NCBI RefSeq assembly: GCF_900156455.1
Contig: NZ_FTNQ01000002.1
Location: forward strand, 62,001 to 126,000
Reading direction: 5' to 3'
DNA: 64,000 bases
Origin: Microbacterium sp. RURRCA19A
GTDB lineage: Bacteria; Actinomycetota; Actinomycetes; Actinomycetales; Microbacteriaceae
Shown here: positions 17,700-26,016 of the stretch, piece after piece
Layout: every line of letters begins with the position of its first letter
How positions within the stretch are numbered: the first letter of the stretch is position 1
Translations under genes and position numbers: made by a program
The notes under the pieces: generated by a model
What the model was told of the DNA's origin: nothing
What the model saw: the letters and a program-made list of their open reading frames with translations, nothing else
The model's database searches: none

Positions 17700-18065
17700 T
17701 CAGAGGGCGTGACCGAGGGCGAGACCCAGCGCGGCGGCGAGGACCGATCCGGCGAAGGAGGCGACCGCGTACGTCGTGGCCGCGCGGGTGCGGCCTTCCT
17801 CCGCGAGGAGGGCCGTGGTCACCGCCACCGCACTGAACGTCGTGTAGCCGCCCAGGAATCCGGTGCCGACGATCCATCGCCACGCCTCGTCCACGACGAG
17901 CGGGGTGACGAGACCGAGCGCGAACGCTCCCGTGAGGTTCACCACCAGGATCCCCCAGGGGAACCGATCGCCGGTCCGGCGGCGCACGACGACATCGAGG
18001 ACGAAGCGGGCGGCCGCACCGAGCCCACCGGCCACGACCACCGCCAGGAAGACCAGGGGCGTCAC
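17700..18065 (-). CDS. crcB: Fluoride channel Fluc/CrcB
   Basis: Fluoride exporter subunit, 121 aa, four membrane helices. It carries the NLTGAF pore motif (about 43) and GGYTTFS (about 72), which supplies the sodium-site and Phe-box region. The start is GTG. Fluc channels are antiparallel dimers; the second crcB lies 7.5 kb away at 25553, so a two-gene heterodimer is possible. I see no fluoride riboswitch upstream. Confidence 0.9.
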   Translation of the reverse strand: MTPLVFLAVVVAGGLGAAARFVLDVVVRRRTGDRFPWGILVVNLTGAFALGLVTPLVVDEAWRWIVGTGFLGGYTTFSAVAVTTALLAEEGRTRAATTYAVASFAGSVLAAALGLALGHAL

Positions 18066-18105
18066 GCCCTCAATCTACGCGCTCCGGCGGCGTGCCGCCC
18101 CGGCC

Positions 18106-18330
18106 TCAGGCCTCGAGCGCCTCGACACGACGGCGCAGCTCCGCGGCCGTGTCGGCCCCGAGCTGCGCCGCCGCGAGCTGCAGAGCGGCGCTCGCCGTGA
18201 GCGTCCGCGCGACGAGGTAGGTCGGACTCTTCTTCAGGTCGGGGATGACATCGAGGATGATCGCCTCGGCCTCCGGGTCGGTCATCAGTTTTCCGAGCTT
18301 GACCTTGGCGAGGTCGTAGCGTGCGGCCAT
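18106..18330 (-). CDS. Small helical protein of unknown function
   Basis: 74 aa, soluble, predicted mostly helical. An AGGAGG ribosome site lies 5 nt before the ATG at 18330. The stretch KVKLGKLMTDPEAEAIILDV resembles small helical domains (LGELLADPEARAVL type) found alone or fused to hydrolases, but the match is from memory and weak. A possible -10, TACATT, overlaps the GGTACATTTGTGC motif upstream. Confidence 0.7.
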   Translation of the reverse strand: MAARYDLAKVKLGKLMTDPEAEAIILDVIPDLKKSPTYLVARTLTASAALQLAAAQLGADTAAELRRRVEALEA

Positions 18331-18370
18331 TTCTCCTCCTGAGCGGGACGTCGTCGTCCCCGGCGATTCT

Positions 18371-18384
18371 TGCACAAATGTACC
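18371..18384. promoter_or_regulatory. Operator-like site A (TGCACA-AA-TGTACC)
   Basis: One of three near-identical dyads in the 18-25.5 kb region. The minus strand reads GGTACATTTGTGCA and overlaps a TACATT -10 for the 74-aa gene ending at 18106. Confidence 0.5.
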
Positions 18385-18385
18385 G

Positions 18386-18826
18386 TCAGTCTCTGTGGGC
18401 CGCGGCGTCGTCGGCGAGCGCGTTCGTCGTCACGAGCCGCACGACAGCGGGGAGCCCCGCCGCGATCGACCGCCCGACGAGCGCCCCGAACACCCGCGCG
18501 AGCGGACCGGTGATCTCCACACCGTGGGTCACCGAGAGGCCGTGCGGCGTCGGCGTCATCCGGTGCGGGAACGACAGCGTCGCCCCCGGCAGTCCGATCC
18601 GGAAGTTCATCGCGACCCCGGGCTGGATGTCGGTGAACGTGATCCTCTGCGGCGGCGTGCCGTGGTTGACCACCCGACCGACCGTGCCGACGCGGACGGG
18701 CACGGGGAACGTCGCCGCCTTCAGGTCGGGGTCGTCGACCGCCCAGTCCTCGGGCGTGGTCCAGCGCTTCCACACCGCGTCGGCGGACGCGGTGGTGAGG
18801 TGGGTGTAGGTGCGGCGCCAGGTCAT
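18386..18826 (-). CDS. SRPBCC (START/Bet v1-like) domain protein
   Basis: 146 aa, about one SRPBCC domain, a hydrophobic-ligand-binding fold used in polyketide cyclases and lipid-binding proteins. The opening TWRRTYTHLTTASADAVW is typical of the family, as is the later GLSVTHGVEITGPLARVFG strand-helix end. Its ATG overlaps the stop of the amine oxidase gene (ATGA), so the two are probably made together; a chaperone or ligand-binding role beside the oxidase is inference. Confidence 0.75.
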   Translation of the reverse strand: MTWRRTYTHLTTASADAVWKRWTTPEDWAVDDPDLKAATFPVPVRVGTVGRVVNHGTPPQRITFTDIQPGVAMNFRIGLPGATLSFPHRMTPTPHGLSVTHGVEITGPLARVFGALVGRSIAAGLPAVVRLVTTNALADDAAAHRD

Positions 18827-20235
18827 GGGGTGACTCCCGTCGTCGTGTGGTCGGGCGAAGCGGTGCGGAGCAGGGTGCGGGCCTGGAGGGCGGCGCGTTC
18901 GCCGGCGCGGACCGCGCCGTCCATGAAACCGGTCCAGCGGTCGGCGGTCTCGGTCCCGGCCCAGAGGATCCGGCCCACGGGAGCGGCGAGCGCACCCGCG
19001 TACGGCACGACGACGCCGGGGCCCGGGGCGGCGGTCGGGCCGCCCCCGACCCACGTCTCGGCGCCCCAGCGCTGGTCGATGTAGCCCACGGTATCCAGGG
19101 CCTTCGGTCCGAACAGATCGGCGAACGACGACAGCACACGCGCGCGCCGTTCCGGTTCGGGCAGGTCGTCCCATTCGCGGGCGTACACGCCGCCGACGAA
19201 CCCGAGCAGCACGCCCGGACCGTCCGCGTCGGGCGGGCTCGCGTCGAAGGTGATGAACACCGGCCCGGTGTCGGAGAGCCCCTGCCCCGATAGCTGCCGA
19301 TCCCGCCAGAACGGCCTCTCGTACACGGCGTAGGCCTTCGACAGGATGCCGGCGGGCCACCGCTGCGCCAGCTGGGCGTGACGCGGGGGCAGGGCGGGCG
19401 CGAAGGCGATGCGGTCCCGGAGCGCCGGCGGCACGGCGACGATGACGGACCCCGCGGTGACCGTCTCGTCGGCGGTGCTCACGAGCACCCGGTCGCCCCG
19501 GGCCTGGATCTGTTGGACCGGGGCGCCGAGGCGGACGGCATCCCCCAGCTCGCCCGCGATGCGGACGGCGATCGCGTGGGACCCCTCGACGAAATGCTCC
19601 TCCTGCGCGCCGCCCTCCGTGTCGAGCATCGAGGAGAGTCCCCCGGCCTGGTGGATGTAGTGCAGCGCGTGCAGGAGCGAGATCTCGTCGGGCTCGCAGC
19701 CCCACGTGGTGCGCGCAGCGATCGCGATGAGGTCGCGCGATGCCGAGGTCGCGTGCGAGCGCCGCAGCCACGAGCCGAGGCTCTCGGCGTCGAGCTGAGC
19801 GGCCTGCGGCGCGGCGGCCGGGGCTCCCCGCGGGATCGTGCGGGCGAGCCGGTCGATCATGAGCTGGATGCGGCCGACGTCGACGATCCCCGCGCCGATG
19901 GAGGGAACGGTTCCGCGATAGCGCTTGTGCTGCCCGCGCCAGCGGATGACGTTCTCGCCCGCGCCGTACGTGACGTAGCGCGACACCCCCATCTCCTCGG
20001 CGAGCGCGAGGATGCGATCCTGTCCCGGCCCGACGAACGTCCCGCCGAGGTCGACGTGGACGCCGTCGACCGACGCCGAAGCGACGCGCCCGCCCACGCG
20101 GGCCGAGGCCTCGAACACGGCGACCGTCAGGCCGTACTGCCGCAGCCGACGTGCGGCGGCGAGACCGGACAGTCCGGCGCCGACGACGACGACGTCGACG
20201 TCGGTCGCGTCCGAGGGAGTCGCGGGGGCGGTCAT
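18823..20235 (-). CDS. FAD-dependent amine oxidase
   Basis: Flavin monoamine oxidase of 470 aa (MAO/putrescine oxidase group), which oxidises an amine to an aldehyde with release of ammonia and peroxide. It shows the N-terminal VVVGAGLSGLAAARRL dinucleotide fold, the ARVGGRV motif, and the C-terminal GRILWAGTETADRWTGFMDGA flavin motif. It has no signal peptide. It is divergent from the TetR gene (56 bp gap) and is followed by the SRPBCC gene. The aldehyde product could feed the aldehyde dehydrogenase at 22409, but this is inference. Confidence 0.85.
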   Translation of the reverse strand: MTAPATPSDATDVDVVVVGAGLSGLAAARRLRQYGLTVAVFEASARVGGRVASASVDGVHVDLGGTFVGPGQDRILALAEEMGVSRYVTYGAGENVIRWRGQHKRYRGTVPSIGAGIVDVGRIQLMIDRLARTIPRGAPAAAPQAAQLDAESLGSWLRRSHATSASRDLIAIAARTTWGCEPDEISLLHALHYIHQAGGLSSMLDTEGGAQEEHFVEGSHAIAVRIAGELGDAVRLGAPVQQIQARGDRVLVSTADETVTAGSVIVAVPPALRDRIAFAPALPPRHAQLAQRWPAGILSKAYAVYERPFWRDRQLSGQGLSDTGPVFITFDASPPDADGPGVLLGFVGGVYAREWDDLPEPERRARVLSSFADLFGPKALDTVGYIDQRWGAETWVGGGPTAAPGPGVVVPYAGALAAPVGRILWAGTETADRWTGFMDGAVRAGERAALQARTLLRTASPDHTTTGVTP

Positions 20236-20291
20236 AGGCTTACTCCGTTCCTGGTGCGATGCCGACCGTGCGGGGCGGCGAGGAGGACTCT

Positions 20292-20927
20292 GTGAGCGAG
20301 ACGGGGAATCGGTCGATGCGCGCGCGGGGCCGAGCGCGCCGCGAGCTGCTGTTGGACGCGACCCTGGCGATCATCGCCGAGCGCGGTATCGCCGGGGTGA
20401 CGCACCGCTCCGTCGCCGCCGCCGCGGGCGTCCCCCACTCGTCGACGACGTACTTCTTCGACTCGCTCGACGACATGATCGGCGAGGCCGTGGCGCATGC
20501 CATGGCGGCCGAGTTCGAACGGCTGCAGCAGTTCCGGACGCTGCTGGAGAGCGGGGCGAGCGGCCCGGGTGCGGCGATCGACGAGTTCGTCGAGATCGTC
20601 CGTCAGCAGTCGGAGGACTACACGGTCGCCCAGTTCGAGATCTACCTGTTCGCTTCGCGGCATCCGGCGCTGCGCGTCCACGTCGAGCGGATGCTCGACG
20701 AGACGCGGGACCTGTCCGCGGGCGTGCTGCGCGCCAACGGCGTGACCGATCCGCACGCCGCGTCCGCGGTCGTCGCCCTGATCGACGGCTTCGCCCTGCA
20801 TCGCATCGCCCGTTCCGAAGAAGTCCAGTACCAGTCGTTGGCGCACGCGCTGCGCGCGGCCCTGGTCGGTTTCGTGACCCTCGCCGCGACGTCCTCTCTC
20901 GGCGACGCGGGCAACGCGACCAACTAA
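20292..20927 (+). CDS. TetR family transcriptional regulator
   Basis: 211 aa. The helix-turn-helix lies at about residues 22-50 (IIAERGIAGVTHRSVAAAAG then SSTTYFFDS); the C-terminal domain would bind an effector. The GTG at 20292 is preferred because AGGAGG sits 5 nt ahead; a longer frame opens at 20259. It is transcribed away from the amine oxidase and towards the MFS gene, so it may control either. Site B follows its stop codon immediately. Confidence 0.85.
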   Translation: MSETGNRSMRARGRARRELLLDATLAIIAERGIAGVTHRSVAAAAGVPHSSTTYFFDSLDDMIGEAVAHAMAAEFERLQQFRTLLESGASGPGAAIDEFVEIVRQQSEDYTVAQFEIYLFASRHPALRVHVERMLDETRDLSAGVLRANGVTDPHAASAVVALIDGFALHRIARSEEVQYQSLAHALRAALVGFVTLAATSSLGDAGNATN

Positions 20928-20929
20928 TT

Positions 20930-20943
20930 GGCACAAATGTACC
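20930..20943. promoter_or_regulatory. Operator-like site B (GGCACA-AA-TGTACC)
   Basis: Dyad with 6-bp arms and one mismatch, 2 bp after the TetR stop and about 180 bp before the MFS start. Identical in 13 of 14 positions to site A; differs from site C only in the centre. Confidence 0.55.
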
Positions 20944-21071
20944 GGTATGAGTGTGTGCTACCGCATCATCGCGGCGGAATTCACATTCTCGATACAGAAA
21001 CCTGTACTCCTGTGCAATAAAGTGACCCGATAGTCGAACGCAGCGCCGCGCTCGACAGAAGGGTTCGCTCG

Positions 21072-21125
21072 ATGATCCATCCACGCCCCCAGGACCATCT
21101 GCTCCGCATCGGGGCACGCGCGTGA
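21072..21125 (+). CDS. Possible 17-aa upstream peptide of the MFS gene
   Basis: A short frame MIHPRPQDHLLRIGARA ends with a TGA overlapping the GTG start of the MFS gene. If translated it would couple ribosomes into the MFS start, which lacks an obvious ribosome site of its own. It may also be chance, since it has no strong ribosome site either. Confidence 0.25.
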   Translation: MIHPRPQDHLLRIGARA

Positions 21126-22399
21126 CCGCCGAGCCCCGCCCGCACGAGCTCAGCGCGTACGCCGAGCCGACACGGCCGGTCCGCGCCGGCTGGATCGCCG
21201 CCTTCGCCGGAGTGTGGCTGGGCCTGTGGATGGCGCAGCTCGTCCCCGTGCAGGTGCTCCTGCCGCTGCAGATCGCCGACCAGCACCGCACCGAGGACTG
21301 GCTGGCCTCGCTCGTGGCGTACGGCATCGTCAGCGCCGTGGCCGGCACGGTCGTGGTGGTGGCCTACCCGATCGTCGGCGCACTGAGCGACCGCACGCGC
21401 TCCCGTTTCGGGCGTCGACGCCCCTGGATCCTCGCCGGTGTGCTGTGCGTGGGGGTCGGCCTGAGCCTCCTCGGCATCCAGACCGAGACGATCGGCACCG
21501 TGGCGACGTGGACGCTTACGATGCTGGGCTTCTGCATGGCCTCCGCCGCGCTCACCGCCGTGATGGCCGACCGCGTGCCCGCCGGGCAGCGGGGCCTCGT
21601 GTCCGGGTGGATCTCGGCCCCGAACGCTCTCGGCATCCTGCTCGGGATGGTGCTCGTCACGGCCGTGTTCACGACCACCGCGTCCGGCTACCTGGCCCTC
21701 GCCGTGTGCGCGGTGGTGCTCGCCGTCCCGTTCCTGCTCCGACTGCGCGACATCCCGCTCACGCCCGCCGAGGCCGCGATGCTCGGCCCCCTCACGATCG
21801 GCGCCGTGCTGTCGTCGATCTGGGTCGACCCGCGACGCCACCCCGACTTCGCGTGGACGGTGGTCAGCCGCGTGCTGATCAACCTCAGCAACGCCATCGC
21901 GACGACGATGCTGCTGTACTTCTTCACGTTCGCGCTGCACCTGCCCGACCCGACGGAGTTCCTCGTCTTCACGACGGTGATCTACATGGTGGTCACGATC
22001 GCGGCATCCATCGGTTTCGGGAAGCTCAGCGACGTCCTCGGACGGCGGCGGGTGTTCGTCCTGGCCTCGGGGGCGGCGCAGGCCGTCGCCGCGCTGCTCC
22101 TCGCCGTGGCCCCCGCGGAGTCGACCGCGATCGTCGGCGCGGTGCTGCTCGGACTCGGTCAGGGCTGCTTCTTCGCGGTGGATCAGGCCCTCGCCACCCA
22201 GGTACTGCCCTCCGCGGAGACGCGCGGCAAGGACGTCGGCATCATGAACATCGCCCTCGCCGGCCCGCAGGCGTTCGGTCCGCTGCTCGGCGCCGGAGCG
22301 GTCGTGCTGTTCGGCGGCTTCGCGGGCCTGTTCCTCGCGAGCGGCGTCATCGGCCTGCTCGGCGCGGTGACGGTGATGCGGGTGCGCTCGGTCCGGTGA
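21122..22399 (+). CDS. MFS transporter
   Basis: Major facilitator permease of 425 aa with twelve predicted helices. The loop 2-3 motif appears as GALSDRTRSRFGRRRPW, a pattern common in sugar/glycoside carriers, and there is a parallel KLSDVLGRRR in the second half. The GTG start overlaps a short upstream frame. The position between the TetR regulator and a sugar-kinase/aldolase operon makes uptake of that pathway's substrate plausible. The real substrate is unknown. Confidence 0.85.
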   Translation: MTAEPRPHELSAYAEPTRPVRAGWIAAFAGVWLGLWMAQLVPVQVLLPLQIADQHRTEDWLASLVAYGIVSAVAGTVVVVAYPIVGALSDRTRSRFGRRRPWILAGVLCVGVGLSLLGIQTETIGTVATWTLTMLGFCMASAALTAVMADRVPAGQRGLVSGWISAPNALGILLGMVLVTAVFTTTASGYLALAVCAVVLAVPFLLRLRDIPLTPAEAAMLGPLTIGAVLSSIWVDPRRHPDFAWTVVSRVLINLSNAIATTMLLYFFTFALHLPDPTEFLVFTTVIYMVVTIAASIGFGKLSDVLGRRRVFVLASGAAQAVAALLLAVAPAESTAIVGAVLLGLGQGCFFAVDQALATQVLPSAETRGKDVGIMNIALAGPQAFGPLLGAGAVVLFGGFAGLFLASGVIGLLGAVTVMRVRSVR

Positions 22400-22408
22400 G
22401 CACGCGCC

Positions 22409-23875
22409 TCAGCCGTACAGCGCGCGGATGATCCGGCCCACCACCCCGTCGACCTTCGCGGTGCGGCGCATCGTCGTGAGCGTCAGCAGCGGGAACCGTT
22501 GCCGCGTGATCGACTTCGCGTAGGCGAACTCCCGGAGCCCGTCGGCACCGTGGATCCGCCCGAAACCGGAGTCGCCCACGCCCCCGAACGGCAGCGCCGG
22601 GACGGCGGCGAAGGCGATGACGGAGTTGATCGCGACCATCCCCCCGCGCAGTCGCGCAGCCAGCTCGCGCCCGCGGCGACGCGAGAACACCGAGCCGGAC
22701 AGCCCGTAGCGCACCGCGTTGGCCCGGTCGACGGCCTCCTCCATGGATGCCACGCGGTTCACGACGAGGGTCGGCCCGAACGTCTCTTCCCGGACCGCGG
22801 TCGACTCCTCGCCGACGCCGACGAGCAGCACCGGCTGCAGCGTGGAGCCGCCGCCCGGGGCCGCGCCGACGCGGAGCGTCCCCCCGTGGGCGAGCGCATC
22901 GGCGACGTGCGCGCGGACGACGTCCCCCTGCCGCGGCATCGTCATCGGCCCGAGCCGCGCGGCGTCATCGGCCCCGGCCCGCAACTCCGCCGTCCGTTCC
23001 GCGACCTTCTCGACGAAGCGGTCATGGACGCGGGTGTGCGCGTAGACGCGCTCGATGCCGATGCACGTCTGCCCCGCGTTCGAGTACGCGCCCCAGACGG
23101 CCGCCTCGGCCGCGGCATCCAGGTCGGCGTCCTCGTCGACGAGGAGCGCGTCCTTGCCGCCGGCTTCGATCACGACCGGTGTGAGCGACTCGGCGCACGC
23201 GGCCATCACGGCTGTGCCGGTCGCCGTGGATCCGGTGAACGCGACCTTGTCGACGCCCGCGCGGCACAGGGCCGCCCCAGTGGCGCCGAGCCCGGTGACC
23301 ACCTCGAAGACGCCGGCAGGGCCTCCCGCGCGCACGAACGAGTCCCGCAACCACGTGCCCACCGCGGGCGTGTACTCACTGGGCTTGAACACCACGGCGT
23401 TCCCCGCCGCCAGTGCGTAGGCGAGCGACCCCATCGGGGTGAAGACCGGGTAGTTCCACGGGCCGATCACCCCGATGACGCCGTACGGCACGTACCCGAG
23501 GCTCGCGGACTGGTTGAGCATGAGCGGCCCGGGGAACACCGCACGCCGGCGCAGCACCCGCCGCGCATGGGACGCCGCCCACGCCAGATGATCGAGCGCG
23601 AGCATGATCTCGAGCCGCGCGTCGCCGGCGGGCTTCCCGGTCTCGGCGCGCACGACGGCGATGAGGTCGTCGAGGTGCGCCACGATGTCGCGGCGCCACG
23701 CCGCGAGCGCGCGGCGGCGTCCGGCGAATCCGCGCGCACGCCAGTCCCGCGCCGCACGGCGGGCGCGGGCGACCGCCGCGGCCACGTCGTCGGCGTCGTG
23801 GACGGGGAACGTGCGGACGACGGTTCCGTCGAGCGGGCTGAGCGAGTCGAACGTCGCGGTGGTCATGGCATCCAT
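22409..23875 (-). CDS. Aldehyde dehydrogenase family protein
   Basis: NAD(P)-dependent aldehyde dehydrogenase of 488 aa. Visible are GPWNYPVFTP (about 132), the cofactor site FTGSTATG, the catalytic Glu in VIEAGGKDAL (about 236) and the nucleophile Cys in SNAGQTCIGIER (about 270). Relatives act on medium-chain, succinic semialdehyde or aromatic aldehydes. It starts 1 nt after the aldolase stop; ATG 23866 is an alternative. As the last gene of the kinase-aldolase operon it probably oxidises the aldehyde released by the aldolase. Confidence 0.88.
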   Translation of the reverse strand: MDAMTTATFDSLSPLDGTVVRTFPVHDADDVAAAVARARRAARDWRARGFAGRRRALAAWRRDIVAHLDDLIAVVRAETGKPAGDARLEIMLALDHLAWAASHARRVLRRRAVFPGPLMLNQSASLGYVPYGVIGVIGPWNYPVFTPMGSLAYALAAGNAVVFKPSEYTPAVGTWLRDSFVRAGGPAGVFEVVTGLGATGAALCRAGVDKVAFTGSTATGTAVMAACAESLTPVVIEAGGKDALLVDEDADLDAAAEAAVWGAYSNAGQTCIGIERVYAHTRVHDRFVEKVAERTAELRAGADDAARLGPMTMPRQGDVVRAHVADALAHGGTLRVGAAPGGGSTLQPVLLVGVGEESTAVREETFGPTLVVNRVASMEEAVDRANAVRYGLSGSVFSRRRGRELAARLRGGMVAINSVIAFAAVPALPFGGVGDSGFGRIHGADGLREFAYAKSITRQRFPLLTLTTMRRTAKVDGVVGRIIRALYG

Positions 23876-23876
23876 C

Positions 23877-24527
23877 TCACACCGTCCGCTTCTGGCCGTA
23901 CGCGGTCGCGACGGCGGTGGCCACCACATCGGCCTGCTGCGCGGGGCTGAGCTCGGCGGGGTCGCCGGCCGCGCGCGCTCGCAGGTAGATGTCGCACGCC
24001 CACTCGAGCAGCGTGGTGTTCGAGACGGCGTCGGCCAGGTCGCGGCCGGTCGTGGCGGCGCCGTGGTGGGCGAGGATCGCCGCGTTCGCACTAGCCAGCG
24101 CGGCGCCGGTGGTCTCGGCCAACTCCGCCGAACCGAAGACGGCGAAGGGGACGACCTCGATCTCGCCGCCCAGGGTCAGCTGCTGGTAGTGGATGCAGGG
24201 CAGGCGGTCGGACACGAGCGACACCGCGATCGCCCCGGGGGCGTGCGTGTGGACGACGGCTCCCACGGCCTCGTCGGCGTACGCCGCGAGGTGCAGCCCG
24301 AGCTCGGAGCTCGGGGCGAGCGAGCCGGCCACGACCCGCCCGCCGCCATCGACCACGGACACGTCGTCGATGGTCGCCTCGGCGAACACGACGCCGGTCG
24401 CGGTGATCGCGACCCCGCCGTCGACCCGCGCGCTGACGTTGCCCGCGGTCCCCTTCACCAGCCCGTCCGCGGCGAGTGCGCGGCAGGCGTCGGCGATCGC
24501 GGCGCGGACCGCGTCGGCATCCGTCAT
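23877..24527 (-). CDS. Class II aldolase/adducin family protein
   Basis: 216 aa, the usual size for fuculose/ribulose-phosphate-type aldolases and epimerases. Zinc ligands are seen in VHTHAPGAIAV (HxH, about 92) and ILAHHGAATTG (HH, about 152); the acidic residue of the active site is in PSSELGLHLAAY (Glu about 74). These enzymes split a sugar phosphate into dihydroxyacetone phosphate and an aldehyde. The ATG overlaps the kinase stop (ATGA), which supports a kinase-then-aldolase pathway. Confidence 0.87.
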   Translation of the reverse strand: MTDADAVRAAIADACRALAADGLVKGTAGNVSARVDGGVAITATGVVFAEATIDDVSVVDGGGRVVAGSLAPSSELGLHLAAYADEAVGAVVHTHAPGAIAVSLVSDRLPCIHYQQLTLGGEIEVVPFAVFGSAELAETTGAALASANAAILAHHGAATTGRDLADAVSNTTLLEWACDIYLRARAAGDPAELSPAQQADVVATAVATAYGQKRTV

Positions 24528-25453
24528 CGGGCCGCCTGCCCCAGAACCGCGTCGATGGATGCCGCGTCGTAGGTACCGTGGTCGGTGCCCACACCCGCCA
24601 CCACCTGTGCCGCCACGGCCGAACCGAACCGCGCGGCCTCGACCGAGGTCTGGCCGCGCAGCTTCGCGAAGACGAATCCGGCCGAGAACGCGTCGCCGCC
24701 GCCGCTGGTGTCCACGGGTTCGGCGGGGACGATCGGGATCTCGTGCAGCTCCGCCCCGTCCACGACGACGATGTCGTCGCCGCCGTTGGTGATCGCGACG
24801 ACTCCGGCGCCGGCTTCCGCCATCGCCCGGGCGGCCGCGTGCAGGTCGGCGGCGCCGGTCCAGCCCAGGGCCTGTTCGGCGTTCGGCAGCACGTAGTCGG
24901 TGTACGGGAGCAGCGGTTCGATCAGAGCGTAGAAGGCCTGCTCGCCGCCGATGAGGAAGTCGAGCGATGTCGTCGCGCCGTTCGCGCGCGCGTGGTCGAG
25001 GATCTCGATGACGTTCTCGGGCCCGAGGAGCTCGGGCGCCCCGACGTGCACGTGGTCGGCGGCGGTCAGCTCGTCCCAGGGCACGACGTCGGCGGCGAGC
25101 GCGTTGGCCCCGACGACGTGCAGCGCGGGTCGCGACCCGTCGGAGCGGATGGGGAGGACGGATGCCGAGGTCGGCAGGTCGTCGGTGCGCAGGTGGGTGA
25201 CGTCGATCCCGGCATCCCGCAGCAGGCCGCGGAGGACCCGTCCCGCGACGTCGTCGCCGACGGCGCCGCTCGTGATCACGCGAGCGCCGAGCTTGGCGAG
25301 GACGAGGGCGGTCCCGCCGGCGGGGCCGGCGGCGGACATCACGATCTCGTCCACGAGCAGGGAGCCCTGCCCCGGAGGGATCTCGTCCACGGGCTGGACG
25401 ATCGTGTCGAGCACGTGTGCTCCGAGCGTGACGATTCGGGGGGCGGCGGTCAT
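24524..25453 (-). CDS. PfkB family carbohydrate kinase
   Basis: Ribokinase-fold sugar kinase of 309 aa. It contains the glycine-rich sugar-binding AGPAGGTALVLAKLGA near residue 42 and the catalytic signature DTSGGGDAFSAGF near residue 252. GGAGG precedes the ATG at 25453 by 7 nt. It is the first gene of the three-gene operon running to 22409; site C lies 48 bp upstream. It should phosphorylate the sugar or sugar alcohol later cleaved by the aldolase. Confidence 0.87.
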   Translation of the reverse strand: MTAAPRIVTLGAHVLDTIVQPVDEIPPGQGSLLVDEIVMSAAGPAGGTALVLAKLGARVITSGAVGDDVAGRVLRGLLRDAGIDVTHLRTDDLPTSASVLPIRSDGSRPALHVVGANALAADVVPWDELTAADHVHVGAPELLGPENVIEILDHARANGATTSLDFLIGGEQAFYALIEPLLPYTDYVLPNAEQALGWTGAADLHAAARAMAEAGAGVVAITNGGDDIVVVDGAELHEIPIVPAEPVDTSGGGDAFSAGFVFAKLRGQTSVEAARFGSAVAAQVVAGVGTDHGTYDAASIDAVLGQAAR

Positions 25454-25500
25454 CGTTGAGCCTCCGGGTCGAGGACGTGAAGCGGCGCGCCTCACTTAAT

Positions 25501-25514
25501 GGCACATTTGTACC
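25501..25514. promoter_or_regulatory. Operator-like site C (GGCACA-TT-TGTACC)
   Basis: Third copy of the dyad, upstream of the PfkB-aldolase-dehydrogenase operon. The minus strand reads GGTACAAATGTGCC with TACAAA as a possible -10, so a repressor bound here would block the operon. Confidence 0.55.
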
Positions 25515-25552
25515 AAAATCGATGAAACCCCACAAGCGCGGGCGCGATGGCG

Positions 25553-25954
25553 TCAGACGCGGCGGCGTCCACCCCGCCCGATCAGCACGCCGACCCACGC
25601 GGCGAACGTCCCCACCACCACGGTCACCGCCCCCCACCACAGAAGCGACAGATCGGCGGACTCCACCGCGAGCGCGCTGTACGTCGTGAAGCCGCCGAGG
25701 ACACCCGTCCCGAAGAACAGCTGTGCCCGCTGAGCGCGGGTGGACATCGGCATCCGGGCGCGGATCCCGAACAGGATGCCGATCGCGAACGCGCCCACGA
25801 CGTTGATGAGCGGAACGAGTGCGGGGCCGAGGTCGGCCGAGAGCGCCAGGGTGAGGCCGGCGCGCACCGCGGTGCCGATCGCGCCGCCGACGGCCACCGA
25901 GACGAGATCACGCCAGGACACCACGGACGACACCCTACGCCCGCCGACGCACAT
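25553..25954 (-). CDS. crcB: Fluoride channel Fluc/CrcB, second copy
   Basis: 133 aa, four helices, motifs NVVGAF and GGFTTYS. An in-frame GTG at 25933 would give 126 aa and is equally possible. It differs clearly from the 17700 copy, so the two may form a heterodimer. Its promoter region is shared with the divergent sulfur-stress operon, and the CstR-like palindrome lies only 11 bp from its start, so it might be affected by that repressor. Confidence 0.88.
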   Translation of the reverse strand: MCVGGRRVSSVVSWRDLVSVAVGGAIGTAVRAGLTLALSADLGPALVPLINVVGAFAIGILFGIRARMPMSTRAQRAQLFFGTGVLGGFTTYSALAVESADLSLLWWGAVTVVVGTFAAWVGVLIGRGGRRRV

Positions 25955-25965
25955 CCCCGTGATGA

Positions 25966-25981
25966 ATACCCCCGGGGGTAT
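25966..25981. promoter_or_regulatory. CsoR/CstR-family operator
   Basis: ATACCCCCGGGGGTAT is a perfect 16-bp palindrome of the GC-tract type used by the CsoR/RcnR/CstR family. It lies just upstream of TAGGGT (25986-25991), a possible -10 for the operon starting at 26017. The regulator encoded at 27872 is the likely ligand. Confidence 0.8.
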
Positions 25982-26016
25982 CTGTTAGGGTGGGGCGACG
26001 AGAGAAGGAGAACGAC

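Noticed and set aside
17640..18100. Fluoride riboswitch upstream of crcB
   Set aside because: No conserved fluoride aptamer pattern was seen before either crcB gene.
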